DNA of 45,474 nt. Origin: an uncultured Acetobacteraceae bacterium (GTDB lineage Bacteria; Pseudomonadota; Alphaproteobacteria; Acetobacterales; Acetobacteraceae). The notes under the pieces are model-generated. The model did no database searches, was not told the origin of the DNA, and saw nothing but the letters and a program-made list of their open reading frames with translations. Both the position numbers and the translations under genes were made by a program. This document shows positions 26,650 to 35,136 of this stretch, piece after piece; within the stretch, counting starts at the first letter, position 1; every line of letters begins with the position of its first letter. The stretch lies in assembly GCA_903877125.1 (NCBI GenBank), contig CAIRCM010000195.1:1-45474 (forward strand), written 5' to 3'.

Positions 26650-27414
26650 TCAAGCCGCCAGCCGCTCCAGCGCCGTCGCCTCCTCCGCCAACCCGACCAC
26701 CGCGCCGATCAGTACCAATGTCGGGCCGGTGAAGCCGGCGCCGGCCAGCAGGGCTGGCAGGTCGGCGAGCGTGCCGAACAGGCGGCGTTCATTGGCGCGG
26801 GACGCGTTTTCCACCGCGACCGCCGGGGTCGCCTGGGGCATGCCGGCGGCGAGCAGGTTTTGCGCGACCAGGGGCAGGGTTCGGCCGGCCATGTAGGCGG
26901 CGATGGTGCCGCCGGCCTTGGCCAGCCCCGCCCAGTCATGGGCCGGTACGCCGCCGTCGCTGCCATGCCCGGTGACGAAATGCAGGGACCGGGCGGTGTC
27001 GCGATGGGTCAGCGGTATTTGCAGACTCGCGGCAGCAGCACAGGCGGCGGTCACGCCTGGTATGACCTCGACCGGCACACCGGCGATACGCAATGAGTCC
27101 AATTCCTCTCCGCCCCGGCCGAACACGAAGGGATCGCCACCCTTGAGGCGCACGACATGCGCACCGCACAGCGCCTCCCGCACGATCAGCCGGTTGATGG
27201 CGCTTTGCTGCATCGCGTGGCGGCCGCAGCGCTTGCCCACATCGATCCGCCGGGCGTGCGGTGAGGCCAGATCGAGGATGGCGGGATCGATCAGCGCGTC
27301 GAACAGCAGCACATCGGCGGACTGGATGGCCTTGACGGCGCGCAGGGTCAGCAGGTCGGGATCGCCCGGCCCCGCACCAACCAGCGTCGCCTTACCCGGC
27401 GGGCATGCGGACAT
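26650..27414 (-). CDS. cobA: Uroporphyrinogen-III C-methyltransferase
   Basis: A 254-residue single-domain SUMT that methylates uroporphyrinogen III twice to precorrin-2, the branch point to siroheme and cobalamin. Family motifs are LVGAGPGDPDLLTLRAVKAI, VRLKGGDPFVFGRGGEE, VIPGVTAACAAAA and PLTHRDTARSLHFVTGH. There is no fused CysG dehydrogenase/chelatase domain, so the last steps need another enzyme elsewhere. It is the last gene of the nitrate assimilation operon, with its start 23 nt inside nasA; its job here is to supply the siroheme that NirB requires. Confidence 0.93.
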   Translation of the reverse strand: MSACPPGKATLVGAGPGDPDLLTLRAVKAIQSADVLLFDALIDPAILDLASPHARRIDVGKRCGRHAMQQSAINRLIVREALCGAHVVRLKGGDPFVFGRGGEELDSLRIAGVPVEVIPGVTAACAAAASLQIPLTHRDTARSLHFVTGHGSDGGVPAHDWAGLAKAGGTIAAYMAGRTLPLVAQNLLAAGMPQATPAVAVENASRANERRLFGTLADLPALLAGAGFTGPTLVLIGAVVGLAEEATALERLAA

Positions 27415-30028
27415 CGCGTAGAATCTCCTCTATTTCCGGGATGCAGGATCCGCAGTTGGTCCCGGCGCGCAGGACCACGCCGATCTCGCTGACGGTGCGC
27501 AGGCGGTGGGTCACGGCGGAGTGGCGGATGGCATCGCGGGCGACGCCGAAACAGGCGCAGACCCTCGGGCCTTCCGACACCACGGGATCTTGCGGTCTGC
27601 CGGCCAACAGGCGTGCTCGGGCGGCGTCCGGCACGGGGGCGCCGAGCATGGCGGCGACGGCGGCTTCGTGCGGAAGGTGGGCGGGGTCGCGGGCGAGGAA
27701 CAGGCAGGCGTCCAGCACGCCGTCGACGATCGCGGCGACCCGCAGGACACCGCGCCGTGTGTCGGCCACCTCGATCCAATCGGCACCTTGGGGCGCGGCC
27801 AGCAGCAGGTGGGCGAAGCGGACGAGATCATCCCCGGCGGGCAGCGCGCGCAGGCCGGTCAGGCGGTAGAGCTGCCCGGTTTCGACGGGGATGCGGACCC
27901 AGTGGCAGATATCCGCCAAGGCCGCCCCGAAACGGCGCAGCAGAATCCCGTGAAAATGGGTCTCCACCGGGGCGATGCTGGCCGGCGTGGCTTTCAGCGC
28001 CGGCTGGCCGGACAAGGGGTCCAGCCGCGCGCCAACGGACCGGCCGATCGGGCCGGTGGAGGCGAATAGATCGGTCCAATGCATGGGCGCGAAGATTTCG
28101 CCGCGCCGCTGCGTATGCTTCAGATCGGCGCGCAGGACGATTTCTCCCGCATCGGTGCCAAGCCGCACGAGCCCGTTCGGTTCGATCCCCAACGCGGTGG
28201 CGTCGGCGGGATGGATCGTCAGCAGCGGCTCCGGTGTATGCGCCATCAGGGACGGGGCGAGGCCGGTCCGGGTCATCGTATGCCACTGATCGCGCACCCG
28301 ACCCGTGTTGAGCAGGAAGGTGTGGGGGCCGCGGTCCGGCAGTCCCTGGAACGGTGTGGCAACGAAGCGGGCCTTGCCGTCGCCGGTGGGAAAGCCGCCC
28401 TGGCCGAAGAGACGGCCGCCCTCTCCGGCGAAACCGGCGGGCACGGGCCAGCGGATCGGCAGCAAGGCATCGTAGGCGCCATCGTCGAGGCTCGCGAGAC
28501 CGCCGATGTCGAACACGCGGCGACCGTTGTTCGCGTGCCCCGAAAGGGCAGCGTGCTCCCGGAAGACGGCGGCCGGGCTCCGCCAGGCGAAAGCCTGCTC
28601 CCAGCCCATCCGGCGGCCGACCTCGGCGAACATCCACCAGTCCGGCTTCGCATCGCCCGGCGCGGGGCGGAAGGGACGCTGCCGGGAAATGCGGCGTTCG
28701 GAATTGGTGACCGTCCCGTCCTTCTCACCCCAACCGGCGGCGGGAAGCACAACGTCGGCAAGGGCCGAGGTGTCGGTCGGCCAGCAGTCGGAGACCACGA
28801 CGAAGGGGCATTTCGTGAGCGCGGCGCGCACCCGATCGGCGCGCGGCAGGCTGTCGGCGGGGTTGGTGGCGACGATCCACAGCGCCTTGATGCGGCCATC
28901 GGCGACGGCGTCGAACAGGTCGACCGCTTTCAAACCGGGCTTCGGCGTCAGCGCCGGGGCATTCCAGAACGCAGCCAACGCCGCTCGGTCGGCGGGGTCG
29001 TCGAATTTCATGTGCGCGGCGAGCTGGTTGGCAAGGCCCCCGACCTCCCGCCCGCCCATCGCATTGGGCTGACCGGTGACCGAAAATGGGCCCATCCCGG
29101 GCCGTCCAATCCGACCGGTGGCGAGGTGGCAGTTGACGATCGCGTTAACCTTGTCGGTACCGTCGGTCGCCTGGTTCACCCCCTGGGAATAGACCGTCAA
29201 CACCCGTTCCGTGCGGGCGAACATCTCGAAAAATGTTTCCAGCAGCTCGGGATCGACGCCGCAGAGCGCGGCGGTCCGTTCGGTGTCGTCGGGGCCGGCG
29301 GCATCCAGCGCCGCTTCCAGGCCTTGCGCGTGCCGGGCGACCCAGGCGTGGTCGATCCGGTTGGCACCCTTGAGGAAGGCCAGCAAACCGTTGAACAGCG
29401 CGACGTCGCTGCCGGCCGCGAGCGGCAGATGCAGATCCGCGGCCTCGGCCGTGGCGGTGCGGCGGGGGTCGAGCACGACGATTTTCGTGCCATGCGCCGC
29501 TTTCGCCGCGAGTAGGCGCTGATGCAGCACCGGGTGGCACCAGGCGGCATTGCTGCCGACGAGGACCACGAGATCGGCTTCCTCCCAATCCTCATAAATG
29601 CCCGGCACCACGTCCTCGCCGAAGGCCCGCACGTGGCCGGCCACGGAGGAAGCCATGCAGAGGCGCGAATTGGTGTCGATGTTGCCGGAGCCGATGAAGC
29701 CTTTCATCAGCTTGTTGGCGACGTAGTAGTCCTCGGTCAGACATTGGCCGGACACGTAGAAGGCGACGCTGTCGGGGCCGTGAAGTTCGATCGTGCGGCG
29801 AAATTTCAGCGCGACGAGGCCGAGTGCATCGTCCCAACTGGCGGGTTTGCCGCCGATCGTCGGTTGTGTGAGGCGGCCGGCGTTATCCAGGGTTTGCCCC
29901 AGCGCGGCGCCTTTGGAGCAGAGACGGCCGCGGTTGGAGGGATGCGCGATGTCGGCGGCGATCGCGCCGTCATCGCGTGCGACGACACCGCAGCCGACCC
30001 CGCAATAGGGGCATGCGGTGTGGATCAT
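27392..30028 (-). CDS. nasA: Assimilatory nitrate reductase catalytic subunit with C-terminal BFD domain
   Basis: An 878-residue molybdopterin (bis-MGD) reductase that reduces nitrate to nitrite in the cytoplasm. The N-terminal [4Fe-4S] ligands are C6, C9, C13 and C37 (ACPYCGVGC, LCSKG). MoCo-binding blocks include YVSGQCLTEDYYVANKLMKG, SNAAWCHPVLHQRL and GREVGGLANQLAAHM. The last 60 residues are a BFD-like [2Fe-2S] domain with CAC (824, 826) and CGSC (859-862), as in Klebsiella-type NasA that receive electrons from a separate reductase; no NasC-like flavoprotein gene is in this operon. The ATG overlaps the nirD stop codon by 4 nt, and its end overlaps cobA. Confidence 0.94.
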   Translation of the reverse strand: MIHTACPYCGVGCGVVARDDGAIAADIAHPSNRGRLCSKGAALGQTLDNAGRLTQPTIGGKPASWDDALGLVALKFRRTIELHGPDSVAFYVSGQCLTEDYYVANKLMKGFIGSGNIDTNSRLCMASSVAGHVRAFGEDVVPGIYEDWEEADLVVLVGSNAAWCHPVLHQRLLAAKAAHGTKIVVLDPRRTATAEAADLHLPLAAGSDVALFNGLLAFLKGANRIDHAWVARHAQGLEAALDAAGPDDTERTAALCGVDPELLETFFEMFARTERVLTVYSQGVNQATDGTDKVNAIVNCHLATGRIGRPGMGPFSVTGQPNAMGGREVGGLANQLAAHMKFDDPADRAALAAFWNAPALTPKPGLKAVDLFDAVADGRIKALWIVATNPADSLPRADRVRAALTKCPFVVVSDCWPTDTSALADVVLPAAGWGEKDGTVTNSERRISRQRPFRPAPGDAKPDWWMFAEVGRRMGWEQAFAWRSPAAVFREHAALSGHANNGRRVFDIGGLASLDDGAYDALLPIRWPVPAGFAGEGGRLFGQGGFPTGDGKARFVATPFQGLPDRGPHTFLLNTGRVRDQWHTMTRTGLAPSLMAHTPEPLLTIHPADATALGIEPNGLVRLGTDAGEIVLRADLKHTQRRGEIFAPMHWTDLFASTGPIGRSVGARLDPLSGQPALKATPASIAPVETHFHGILLRRFGAALADICHWVRIPVETGQLYRLTGLRALPAGDDLVRFAHLLLAAPQGADWIEVADTRRGVLRVAAIVDGVLDACLFLARDPAHLPHEAAVAAMLGAPVPDAARARLLAGRPQDPVVSEGPRVCACFGVARDAIRHSAVTHRLRTVSEIGVVLRAGTNCGSCIPEIEEILRDVRMPAG

Positions 30029-30360
30029 GACACGCCAAGCATGATGATTCGCCCATCGACGCGCACCGGAACCGTGCGCGCGCAGCCCTCATCGGGTGAT
30101 TTCGCCTTGCCGTCGGTCAGGCCGATGACCCAGTTGTGCAGCGGGCAGGTCACGGAATCCCCGTGCACAATCCCCTGGGAGAGTTTGCCGGCCTTGTGGG
30201 GGCAGCGGTCGTAAACCGCGAAAATGCGATCGTCGGCGAGGCGGAAGACGGCGATGTCGTCCCCCGCGGTCGTGACGGTGCGGCTGCCCAGGCGGGGGAT
30301 GTCGTCGATGGTGCCCACGGATTTCCAGGCGAGGTCGATGCTGGTCTTCATGCCGGTCAC
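30025..30360 (-). CDS. nirD: Nitrite reductase small subunit, Rieske type
   Basis: A 111-residue partner of NirB. Unlike E. coli NirD it keeps Rieske cluster ligands: CPH (C53, H55) and CPLH (C72, H75), so it should bind a [2Fe-2S] centre and is closer to NasE-type subunits. The annotated start is GTG at 30360, overlapping the nirB stop codon; MKTSIDLAW at 30351 is an alternative start. Its stop overlaps the nasA start. All evidence points to one coupled translation unit. Confidence 0.92.
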   Translation of the reverse strand: MTGMKTSIDLAWKSVGTIDDIPRLGSRTVTTAGDDIAVFRLADDRIFAVYDRCPHKAGKLSQGIVHGDSVTCPLHNWVIGLTDGKAKSPDEGCARTVPVRVDGRIIMLGVS

Positions 30361-32804
30361 TCCACGGTCGCCAGGGGGCGGAATTCATGCGCTTCGACAC
30401 CCGCCGCCCGGTCCGCCCAGGGATCGCGCTGCGCGTGGCGCTGGCTTTCGATGAAGCGGTCGCGCAGCAGGCGGCGCGCGCCGGGGTCGGCGACGATGCG
30501 CGATCGCACATAATCGATGCCGACCCGCTCGACCCAGGGCGCGGTGCGTTCAAGGTAGCGGGCTTCCTCCCGATACAGTTGCATGAACGCGGCGGCGTAT
30601 TCCAACACCTCCTCTTCGGTCGTCACCTTGCACAGGAGGTCGGTGACACGCACGGTGATCCCGCCGTTGCCGCCGACATGGAGGTCCCAGCCGCTTTCGG
30701 TGGCGATGGCGCCAAAATCCTTGATCGTGACCTCCGCGCAGTTCCGCGGGCAGCCGGAGACCGCCATCTTGGTCTTGTGCGGGGTCCAACTGCCCCAGGT
30801 CATTTTCTCCAGCGCGACGCCCATCGCCGTGGAATCCTGGGTGCCGAAGCGGCACCATTCCGATCCGACGCAAGTCTTCACCGTGCGCAGGGCCTTGCCG
30901 TATGCGTGGCCGGAGACCATGCCCGCGGCGTTGAGGTCCCGCCAAACCGCCGGCAACTGCTCCTTGCGGACACCCAGCAGGTCGATACGCTGGCCGCCGG
31001 TGACCTTGACGGTGGGGATGTTGTGCTTGTCGACGACGTCCGCGATGGCGCGCAGCTCGGCCGACGTGGTCACCCCGCCCCACATCCGCGGGACCACGGA
31101 ATAGGTGCCGTCCTTCTGGATGTTGGCGTGCATGCGTTCGTTCACGAAACGCGACCGGGCATCGTCGCGGTATTCGCCCGGCCAGGCGCACAGGAGATAA
31201 AAATTCAGCGCCGGGCGGCAGGTGGCGCAGCCATCGGGATTGGACCAGCCCAGTGACCGCATCGTCTCGGGGATGGATTTCAGCGCTCGGGCGACGATTT
31301 CGGCTCGGACCGCGTCGTGGCCCAGGGCGGTGCAGGCACAGACCGGCTTGATTTTCGGGGTGGCGTCATAAGCCGATCCCAGCGCCAGCGTGAGCAGGGA
31401 TTCCACGTGGCAAGTGCAACTGCCGCACGACGCCGAGGCCTTGGTGCGCGCGCGGACCTCATCGACCGAGGACAGTTTGTGCTCGTGAATGGCGGTGAGG
31501 ATGCGGCCCTTGGAAACGCCGTTGCAGCCACAGATTTCAGCGGTGTCGGGAAGCGCCTCGACGCCGCTGCCCTGGTTCACGCCGGCGGCGGCGGGGCCGA
31601 AGATCAGCAGGTCGCGGAAGGCCGCGATGTCGGTGGCGTTGCGAATCAGATCGAAATACCAGCCGGCATCCTGGGCCTCGCCGTAGAGCACGGCACCGAT
31701 CGGCACGTCGCCGCGCAGAACCAGCTTCTTGTGCACACCCTTGGCGGCGTCGCGATAGACGATGTCCTCGCAGGTGTCGTCGCCGGTGAAATCGCCGGCG
31801 GAGAACATGTCGATGCCGGTGACTTTCAACCGCGTGCCGGACACCGCCGGGACGTAGTCGGTGTCGGCGACCCCGGTCATCCGGTCCGCGGCGACTTTCG
31901 CCTGGTCCCACAAAGGGGCGACGAGGCCGAACAGGGTGCCCCGGTGTTCGACGCATTCCCCGACGGCGTGGATCGCGGGGTCGGAGGTGCGCATCCCGTC
32001 GTCGACGACGATGCCGCGGTTGCAGGTCAGGCCGGCATCTTTCGCCAGTTGGGTGGCGGGGCGGATGCCGACGGCCATCACGACGAGGTCGGCCGGGAGG
32101 ATGGTGCCGTCGGCGAGTTCGACCGACGTCACCCGGTCGGTGCCGTGGATCGCTTTGGTATTGGCCTCGGTGATGACGGTCAGCCCGCGGGCTTCGAGGT
32201 CGGCTTTCAGCATTTTTGCCGAAACCGGATCGAGCTGACGTTCCATCAGGGTCGGCATCAGATGCAGGACGGTGGTCTTCATGCCGTTGCGGGCGAGGCC
32301 GTTGGCGGCTTCAAGGCCAAGCAGACCGCCACCGATGACGACGGCGTTGGTCCGACCGGTCCGGGCGGCGTTCACCATCGCCTCGACATCGGCGATGTCG
32401 CGGAAGGCGATGACGCCGGGCAGGCGATGGCCAGGAACCGGAATGATCACCGGGGTGGAGCCGGTGGCGATCAGCAGCAGGTCATAGGGGCGTGTCGTGC
32501 CGAGCGCACCGGTGACGGTGCGGGCGTCCCGGTCGATCCCGACGACCGGTTCGCCGGCGATCAGCTCGATCCCGTTTTGCGCGTACCAGGCCCGGTCGTG
32601 CGTGACGATGTCGGCGAACTGCCTCTCCCCCGCCAGGACGGGAGAGAGCATGATCCGGTCGTAGTTGCCGTGTGGCTCCGCCCCAAACACCGCGATGTCG
32701 AAGGCGTGCGGTGCGCGGCGGAGAATCTCCTCGATGGTGCGGATTCCCGCCATGCCGTTGCCGACGAGGACGAGACGGCGGCGCTTGGGCGCGATCATGT
32801 TCAT
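30357..32804 (-). CDS. nirB: NAD(P)H-dependent assimilatory nitrite reductase large subunit
   Basis: 815 residues. The N-terminal FAD/NAD domain has LVGNGMAGIRTIEEIL (12-27) and VVIGGGLLGLEAANGLARNG; the middle has two BFD/[2Fe-2S]-type Cys clusters (CGCNGVSKG and CGSCTCHVE); the C-terminal sulfite/nitrite reductase half has the siroheme-[4Fe-4S] ligands in CVGSEWCRFG and SGCPRNCAE. It catalyses six-electron reduction of nitrite to ammonium in the cytosol. It starts 22 nt after the transporter stop and overlaps nirD by 4 nt. Confidence 0.95.
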   Translation of the reverse strand: MNMIAPKRRRLVLVGNGMAGIRTIEEILRRAPHAFDIAVFGAEPHGNYDRIMLSPVLAGERQFADIVTHDRAWYAQNGIELIAGEPVVGIDRDARTVTGALGTTRPYDLLLIATGSTPVIIPVPGHRLPGVIAFRDIADVEAMVNAARTGRTNAVVIGGGLLGLEAANGLARNGMKTTVLHLMPTLMERQLDPVSAKMLKADLEARGLTVITEANTKAIHGTDRVTSVELADGTILPADLVVMAVGIRPATQLAKDAGLTCNRGIVVDDGMRTSDPAIHAVGECVEHRGTLFGLVAPLWDQAKVAADRMTGVADTDYVPAVSGTRLKVTGIDMFSAGDFTGDDTCEDIVYRDAAKGVHKKLVLRGDVPIGAVLYGEAQDAGWYFDLIRNATDIAAFRDLLIFGPAAAGVNQGSGVEALPDTAEICGCNGVSKGRILTAIHEHKLSSVDEVRARTKASASCGSCTCHVESLLTLALGSAYDATPKIKPVCACTALGHDAVRAEIVARALKSIPETMRSLGWSNPDGCATCRPALNFYLLCAWPGEYRDDARSRFVNERMHANIQKDGTYSVVPRMWGGVTTSAELRAIADVVDKHNIPTVKVTGGQRIDLLGVRKEQLPAVWRDLNAAGMVSGHAYGKALRTVKTCVGSEWCRFGTQDSTAMGVALEKMTWGSWTPHKTKMAVSGCPRNCAEVTIKDFGAIATESGWDLHVGGNGGITVRVTDLLCKVTTEEEVLEYAAAFMQLYREEARYLERTAPWVERVGIDYVRSRIVADPGARRLLRDRFIESQRHAQRDPWADRAAGVEAHEFRPLATVE

Positions 32805-32826
32805 GGGTCCGATCCCTTTCCGGCGG

Positions 32827-34035
32827 TCAGACGCGCGCGGCGCCGTAAAGGGCGGTCCAGGTGGTGCGCCACTTGTTCCGCACCACCGTGATGCAGACCA
32901 GTGCGACGGCGGCCAGGCCGGCGAAGATCAGGAAGCCGGGGCCGTAGCTGCCGGTGAGCTGCTTGGAATACCCGAGGCTGGAGGCGAGGTAGAACCCGCC
33001 CAGGCCGCCGGTCATGCCGACAAGCCCCGTCATCACACCGATTTCGCGGCGGAAGCGCTGCGGCACGAGTTGGAACACCGCGCCGTTGCCCATGCCCAAA
33101 GCCAGCATGCCGACGATGAAGACCGGCATCACCACCCAGATCGAGGCAATCCCGGAGCTGACCGCCCCAAACGCACACGCGGCAACCGCATACATGATCG
33201 TCAGCGCTCGGACACCGCCAAGACGGTCGGCGACGGCGCCCCCAATCGGGCGGACCATCGAGCCGGCGAAAACCACCGCGGCGGTGCAATAGCCGGCGGT
33301 GACCGGAGGCAGCCCATACTGGTCGTTGAAGTAGATGGTCAGGGAAGACGCGAGGCCGACGAAGCCGCCGAAGGTGACGCTGTAGAAGAACATGAACCAC
33401 CAGGCGTCGGGAACCCTCAGCAGGTCCATGTAGGACGCGAAAGTCTTCGGCGCCGGAGCGTTGGGGCTGTCCTTGGCGAGCACGGTGAACAGCACCAGCG
33501 CGATGGTCAGCGGAATGGCGGCAAGGCCGATCACGTTCTGCCACCCGAAGATCAGCGCCAGACCCGGCGCGAACAACGCGGCCAGGACGGTGCCGGAATT
33601 GCCGGCGCCGGCGATGCCGAGGGCGGTGCCCTGATGCTCAGGCGGATACCAGCCGGAGGCGAGCGGGAGGGCGACGGCGAAGGAGGCGCCGGCAAGGCCA
33701 AGGACACAGCCGAGGACAAGCGTGGCGGGGAAGGTGTTGATGCCCAGTGCCCAGGCGGCGACCAGCCCGGCGATGACCACGGCTTGGGCGCCGATGCCGA
33801 CGCGTTTGGCGCGGTAGCGGTCGACGAGGACGCCGAGGAGGACCCGAAGCGCGGCGCCGGCGAGAACGGGGGTGGCGACCATCAGGCCCTTGTGGGCGGG
33901 GTCGAGCTGAAGTTGTTTGGCGATGGCGACGCCCAGCGGCCCGAGGAGCACCCAGACCATGAAGCTGAGATCGAAATAGAGGAACGCGGCGAAAAGGGTG
34001 GGAAGATGCCCAGCCTTGAGGAAGCCCTTGCTCAT
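32827..34035 (-). CDS. narK: MFS nitrate/nitrite transporter (NarK/NrtP/NasA type)
   Basis: 402 residues with twelve likely membrane segments. It opens MSKGFLKAGHLPTLFAAFLY; the nitrate signature regions are GLAGASFAVALPLASGWYPP with GIAGAGNSG just after it, and GMGNGAVFQLVPQRFRREIG plus TGLVGMTGGLGGF in the second half. Both conserved substrate-site arginines appear present (LRVLLGV and QRFRRE regions). It brings nitrate in for the operon it heads. The frame stays open upstream to 34242, but that stretch is leader RNA containing the sigma-54 promoter, so the 34035 ATG is chosen. A hairpin ends 2 nt before this ATG. Confidence 0.92.
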   Translation of the reverse strand: MSKGFLKAGHLPTLFAAFLYFDLSFMVWVLLGPLGVAIAKQLQLDPAHKGLMVATPVLAGAALRVLLGVLVDRYRAKRVGIGAQAVVIAGLVAAWALGINTFPATLVLGCVLGLAGASFAVALPLASGWYPPEHQGTALGIAGAGNSGTVLAALFAPGLALIFGWQNVIGLAAIPLTIALVLFTVLAKDSPNAPAPKTFASYMDLLRVPDAWWFMFFYSVTFGGFVGLASSLTIYFNDQYGLPPVTAGYCTAAVVFAGSMVRPIGGAVADRLGGVRALTIMYAVAACAFGAVSSGIASIWVVMPVFIVGMLALGMGNGAVFQLVPQRFRREIGVMTGLVGMTGGLGGFYLASSLGYSKQLTGSYGPGFLIFAGLAAVALVCITVVRNKWRTTWTALYGAARV

Positions 34036-34037
34036 GT

Positions 34038-34074
34038 GTCTGTGCTCGATACAGACGGGGCGCCGTTGACCCGT
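34038..34074 (-). promoter_or_regulatory. Leader hairpins directly upstream of the nitrate operon start codon
   Basis: On the transcript, GTCTGT (34056-34051) pairs with ACAGAC (34043-34038) around the loop ATCGAGC, ending 2 nt before the ATG; the only SD-like bases (GAG) are in the loop. Just upstream, ACGGG and CCCGT (34074-34055) form a second stem, and GAAGCC/GGCTTC (about 34089-34103) a third. They may control translation or read-through; resemblance to ANTAR (NasT) targets is not exact. Confidence 0.45.
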
Positions 34075-34167
34075 CGGTCGAAGAGGTGAAGCCTGGGGCT
34101 TCGTGGTGCGGTAAGCGGCCCGCCGTTGTGCCGCGCCCGGGGGTGGTGTTCCCCTGTTCGCATATGC

Positions 34168-34184
34168 AGCAAGAGGCGTGCCAA
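34168..34184 (-). promoter_or_regulatory. Sigma-54 (RpoN) promoter of the nitrate assimilation operon
   Basis: The minus strand reads TTGGCACG-CCTC-TTGCT, an essentially perfect -24/-12 element (consensus TTGGCACG-N4-TTGCW). Transcription would start near 34157, giving a leader of about 120 nt before the transporter ATG at 34035. This predicts activation by NtrC-like nitrogen control. The 426-bp region 34036-34461 also holds TTAGGCAT (34213-34220) and its inverted copy ATGCCTAA (34274-34281), a possible activator site; no clear NtrC box was found. Confidence 0.85.
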
Positions 34185-34461
34185 GTTTCAGATCAGGAAT
34201 TTGGCGTTGATTTAGGCATGAACGGTTGAAAGATTTGGCCAAAAAACAGTCGATATGGACTTAAAACATGCAAATGCCTAATAATAGGTCGAAAAACCTC
34301 AGCGAGCGCCGACCTAAAACGGGCAGATGCCGCATCTGGCGGCCAAACCGCCCAACGCCTCCCGCGCCGTCAAGCCATTCGCCATCGCCCGATCCCGACC
34401 CAACCACGACCGAAATGTCGATTTTAATGGTATTGGATCAAAATTTGTGTAGAACCCGCCC

Positions 34462-35124
34462 ATGCGCAAGCTGCTCCTGATCCTCGCCTGCCTCCTCACG
34501 GCCGGAACCGCTCGGGCCGAGGACCCGTCAGCCCTCTGCGAATCCGCCATCGCCGGCGCCGAATACACCGGCAGCCTGCCAGCCGGAATGTTGCATGCCA
34601 TCGCCATGGTCGAAAGCGGACGCTACGACGAAACCAAAAAAGCCGTCCGCCCCTGGCCCTGGACCATCAACGCCCAGGGCGTCGGCCACTACTACACCTC
34701 GAAAGCCGATGCCATCGGCGCGGTGCGCGACCTCCAGATGCACGGCATAAAATCGATCGACGTCGGCTGCGCCCAGGTCAACCTCATGTTCCACCCGGAC
34801 GCCTTCGCATCCCTCGATGAGGCCTTCGATCCCATCGCCAACGCGGTTTACGCGGCAAAATTCCTCAATCGCCTCCGGGCACCCGGCGATGACTGGGCCA
34901 AAGCGATCGCCGCCTACCACTCCGCGACCCCGGCTTTGGGCGATGCCTACCGCGTCATGGTGATGACACGCTGGTCCGGCTCGCACCCAACGGTCATGGC
35001 CAAGGTGCAACCGGCCGCCTATCGCGACTTCCGAGCCACCAGCGCGGTCTACGGCGCCTTCGCCCAGGCCAGCCACGCCTACGGCGCCCAGGCCTACGGC
35101 TCGTTCGCTCGGGCTGTGCGCTAG
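34462..35124 (+). CDS. Exported lytic transglycosylase (SLT family)
   Basis: 220 residues with a signal peptide (MRKLLLILACLLTAGTARA, cleavage at about 19) and a single lysozyme-like domain. The catalytic Glu is in AMVESGRYD (E51), followed by WPWTINAQGVGHYY and the family motif DVGCAQVNLMFHPDAF. Such enzymes cut peptidoglycan between MurNAc and GlcNAc, making room for envelope assemblies. The last 40 residues are a low-complexity tail rich in Ala, Tyr and Gly (YGAFAQASHAYGAQAYGSFA). Convergent with murA; both stop codons lie in one palindrome. Confidence 0.88.
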   Translation: MRKLLLILACLLTAGTARAEDPSALCESAIAGAEYTGSLPAGMLHAIAMVESGRYDETKKAVRPWPWTINAQGVGHYYTSKADAIGAVRDLQMHGIKSIDVGCAQVNLMFHPDAFASLDEAFDPIANAVYAAKFLNRLRAPGDDWAKAIAAYHSATPALGDAYRVMVMTRWSGSHPTVMAKVQPAAYRDFRATSAVYGAFAQASHAYGAQAYGSFARAVR

Positions 35125-35136
35125 CAGCCTGCTAGC
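35120..35136. terminator. 17-bp palindrome holding the stop codons of two convergent genes
   Basis: GCTAGCAG-C-CTGCTAGC is a perfect palindrome. The transglycosylase TAG (35122-35124) and the murA TAG (35132-35134, minus strand) are both inside it, leaving only 7 nt between genes. It has no flanking T-run, so a terminator role is only suggested by position and symmetry. Confidence 0.4.

Noticed and set aside
34036-34242. 69-residue N-terminal extension of the nitrate transporter
   Set aside because: It would require translation starting upstream of the sigma-54 promoter at 34168-34184, and the protein begins naturally at MSKGFLKAGHLP.
34036-34461. Riboswitch or tRNA in the nitrate operon leader region
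   Set aside because: No known riboswitch core or cloverleaf could be drawn; only simple hairpins are visible.
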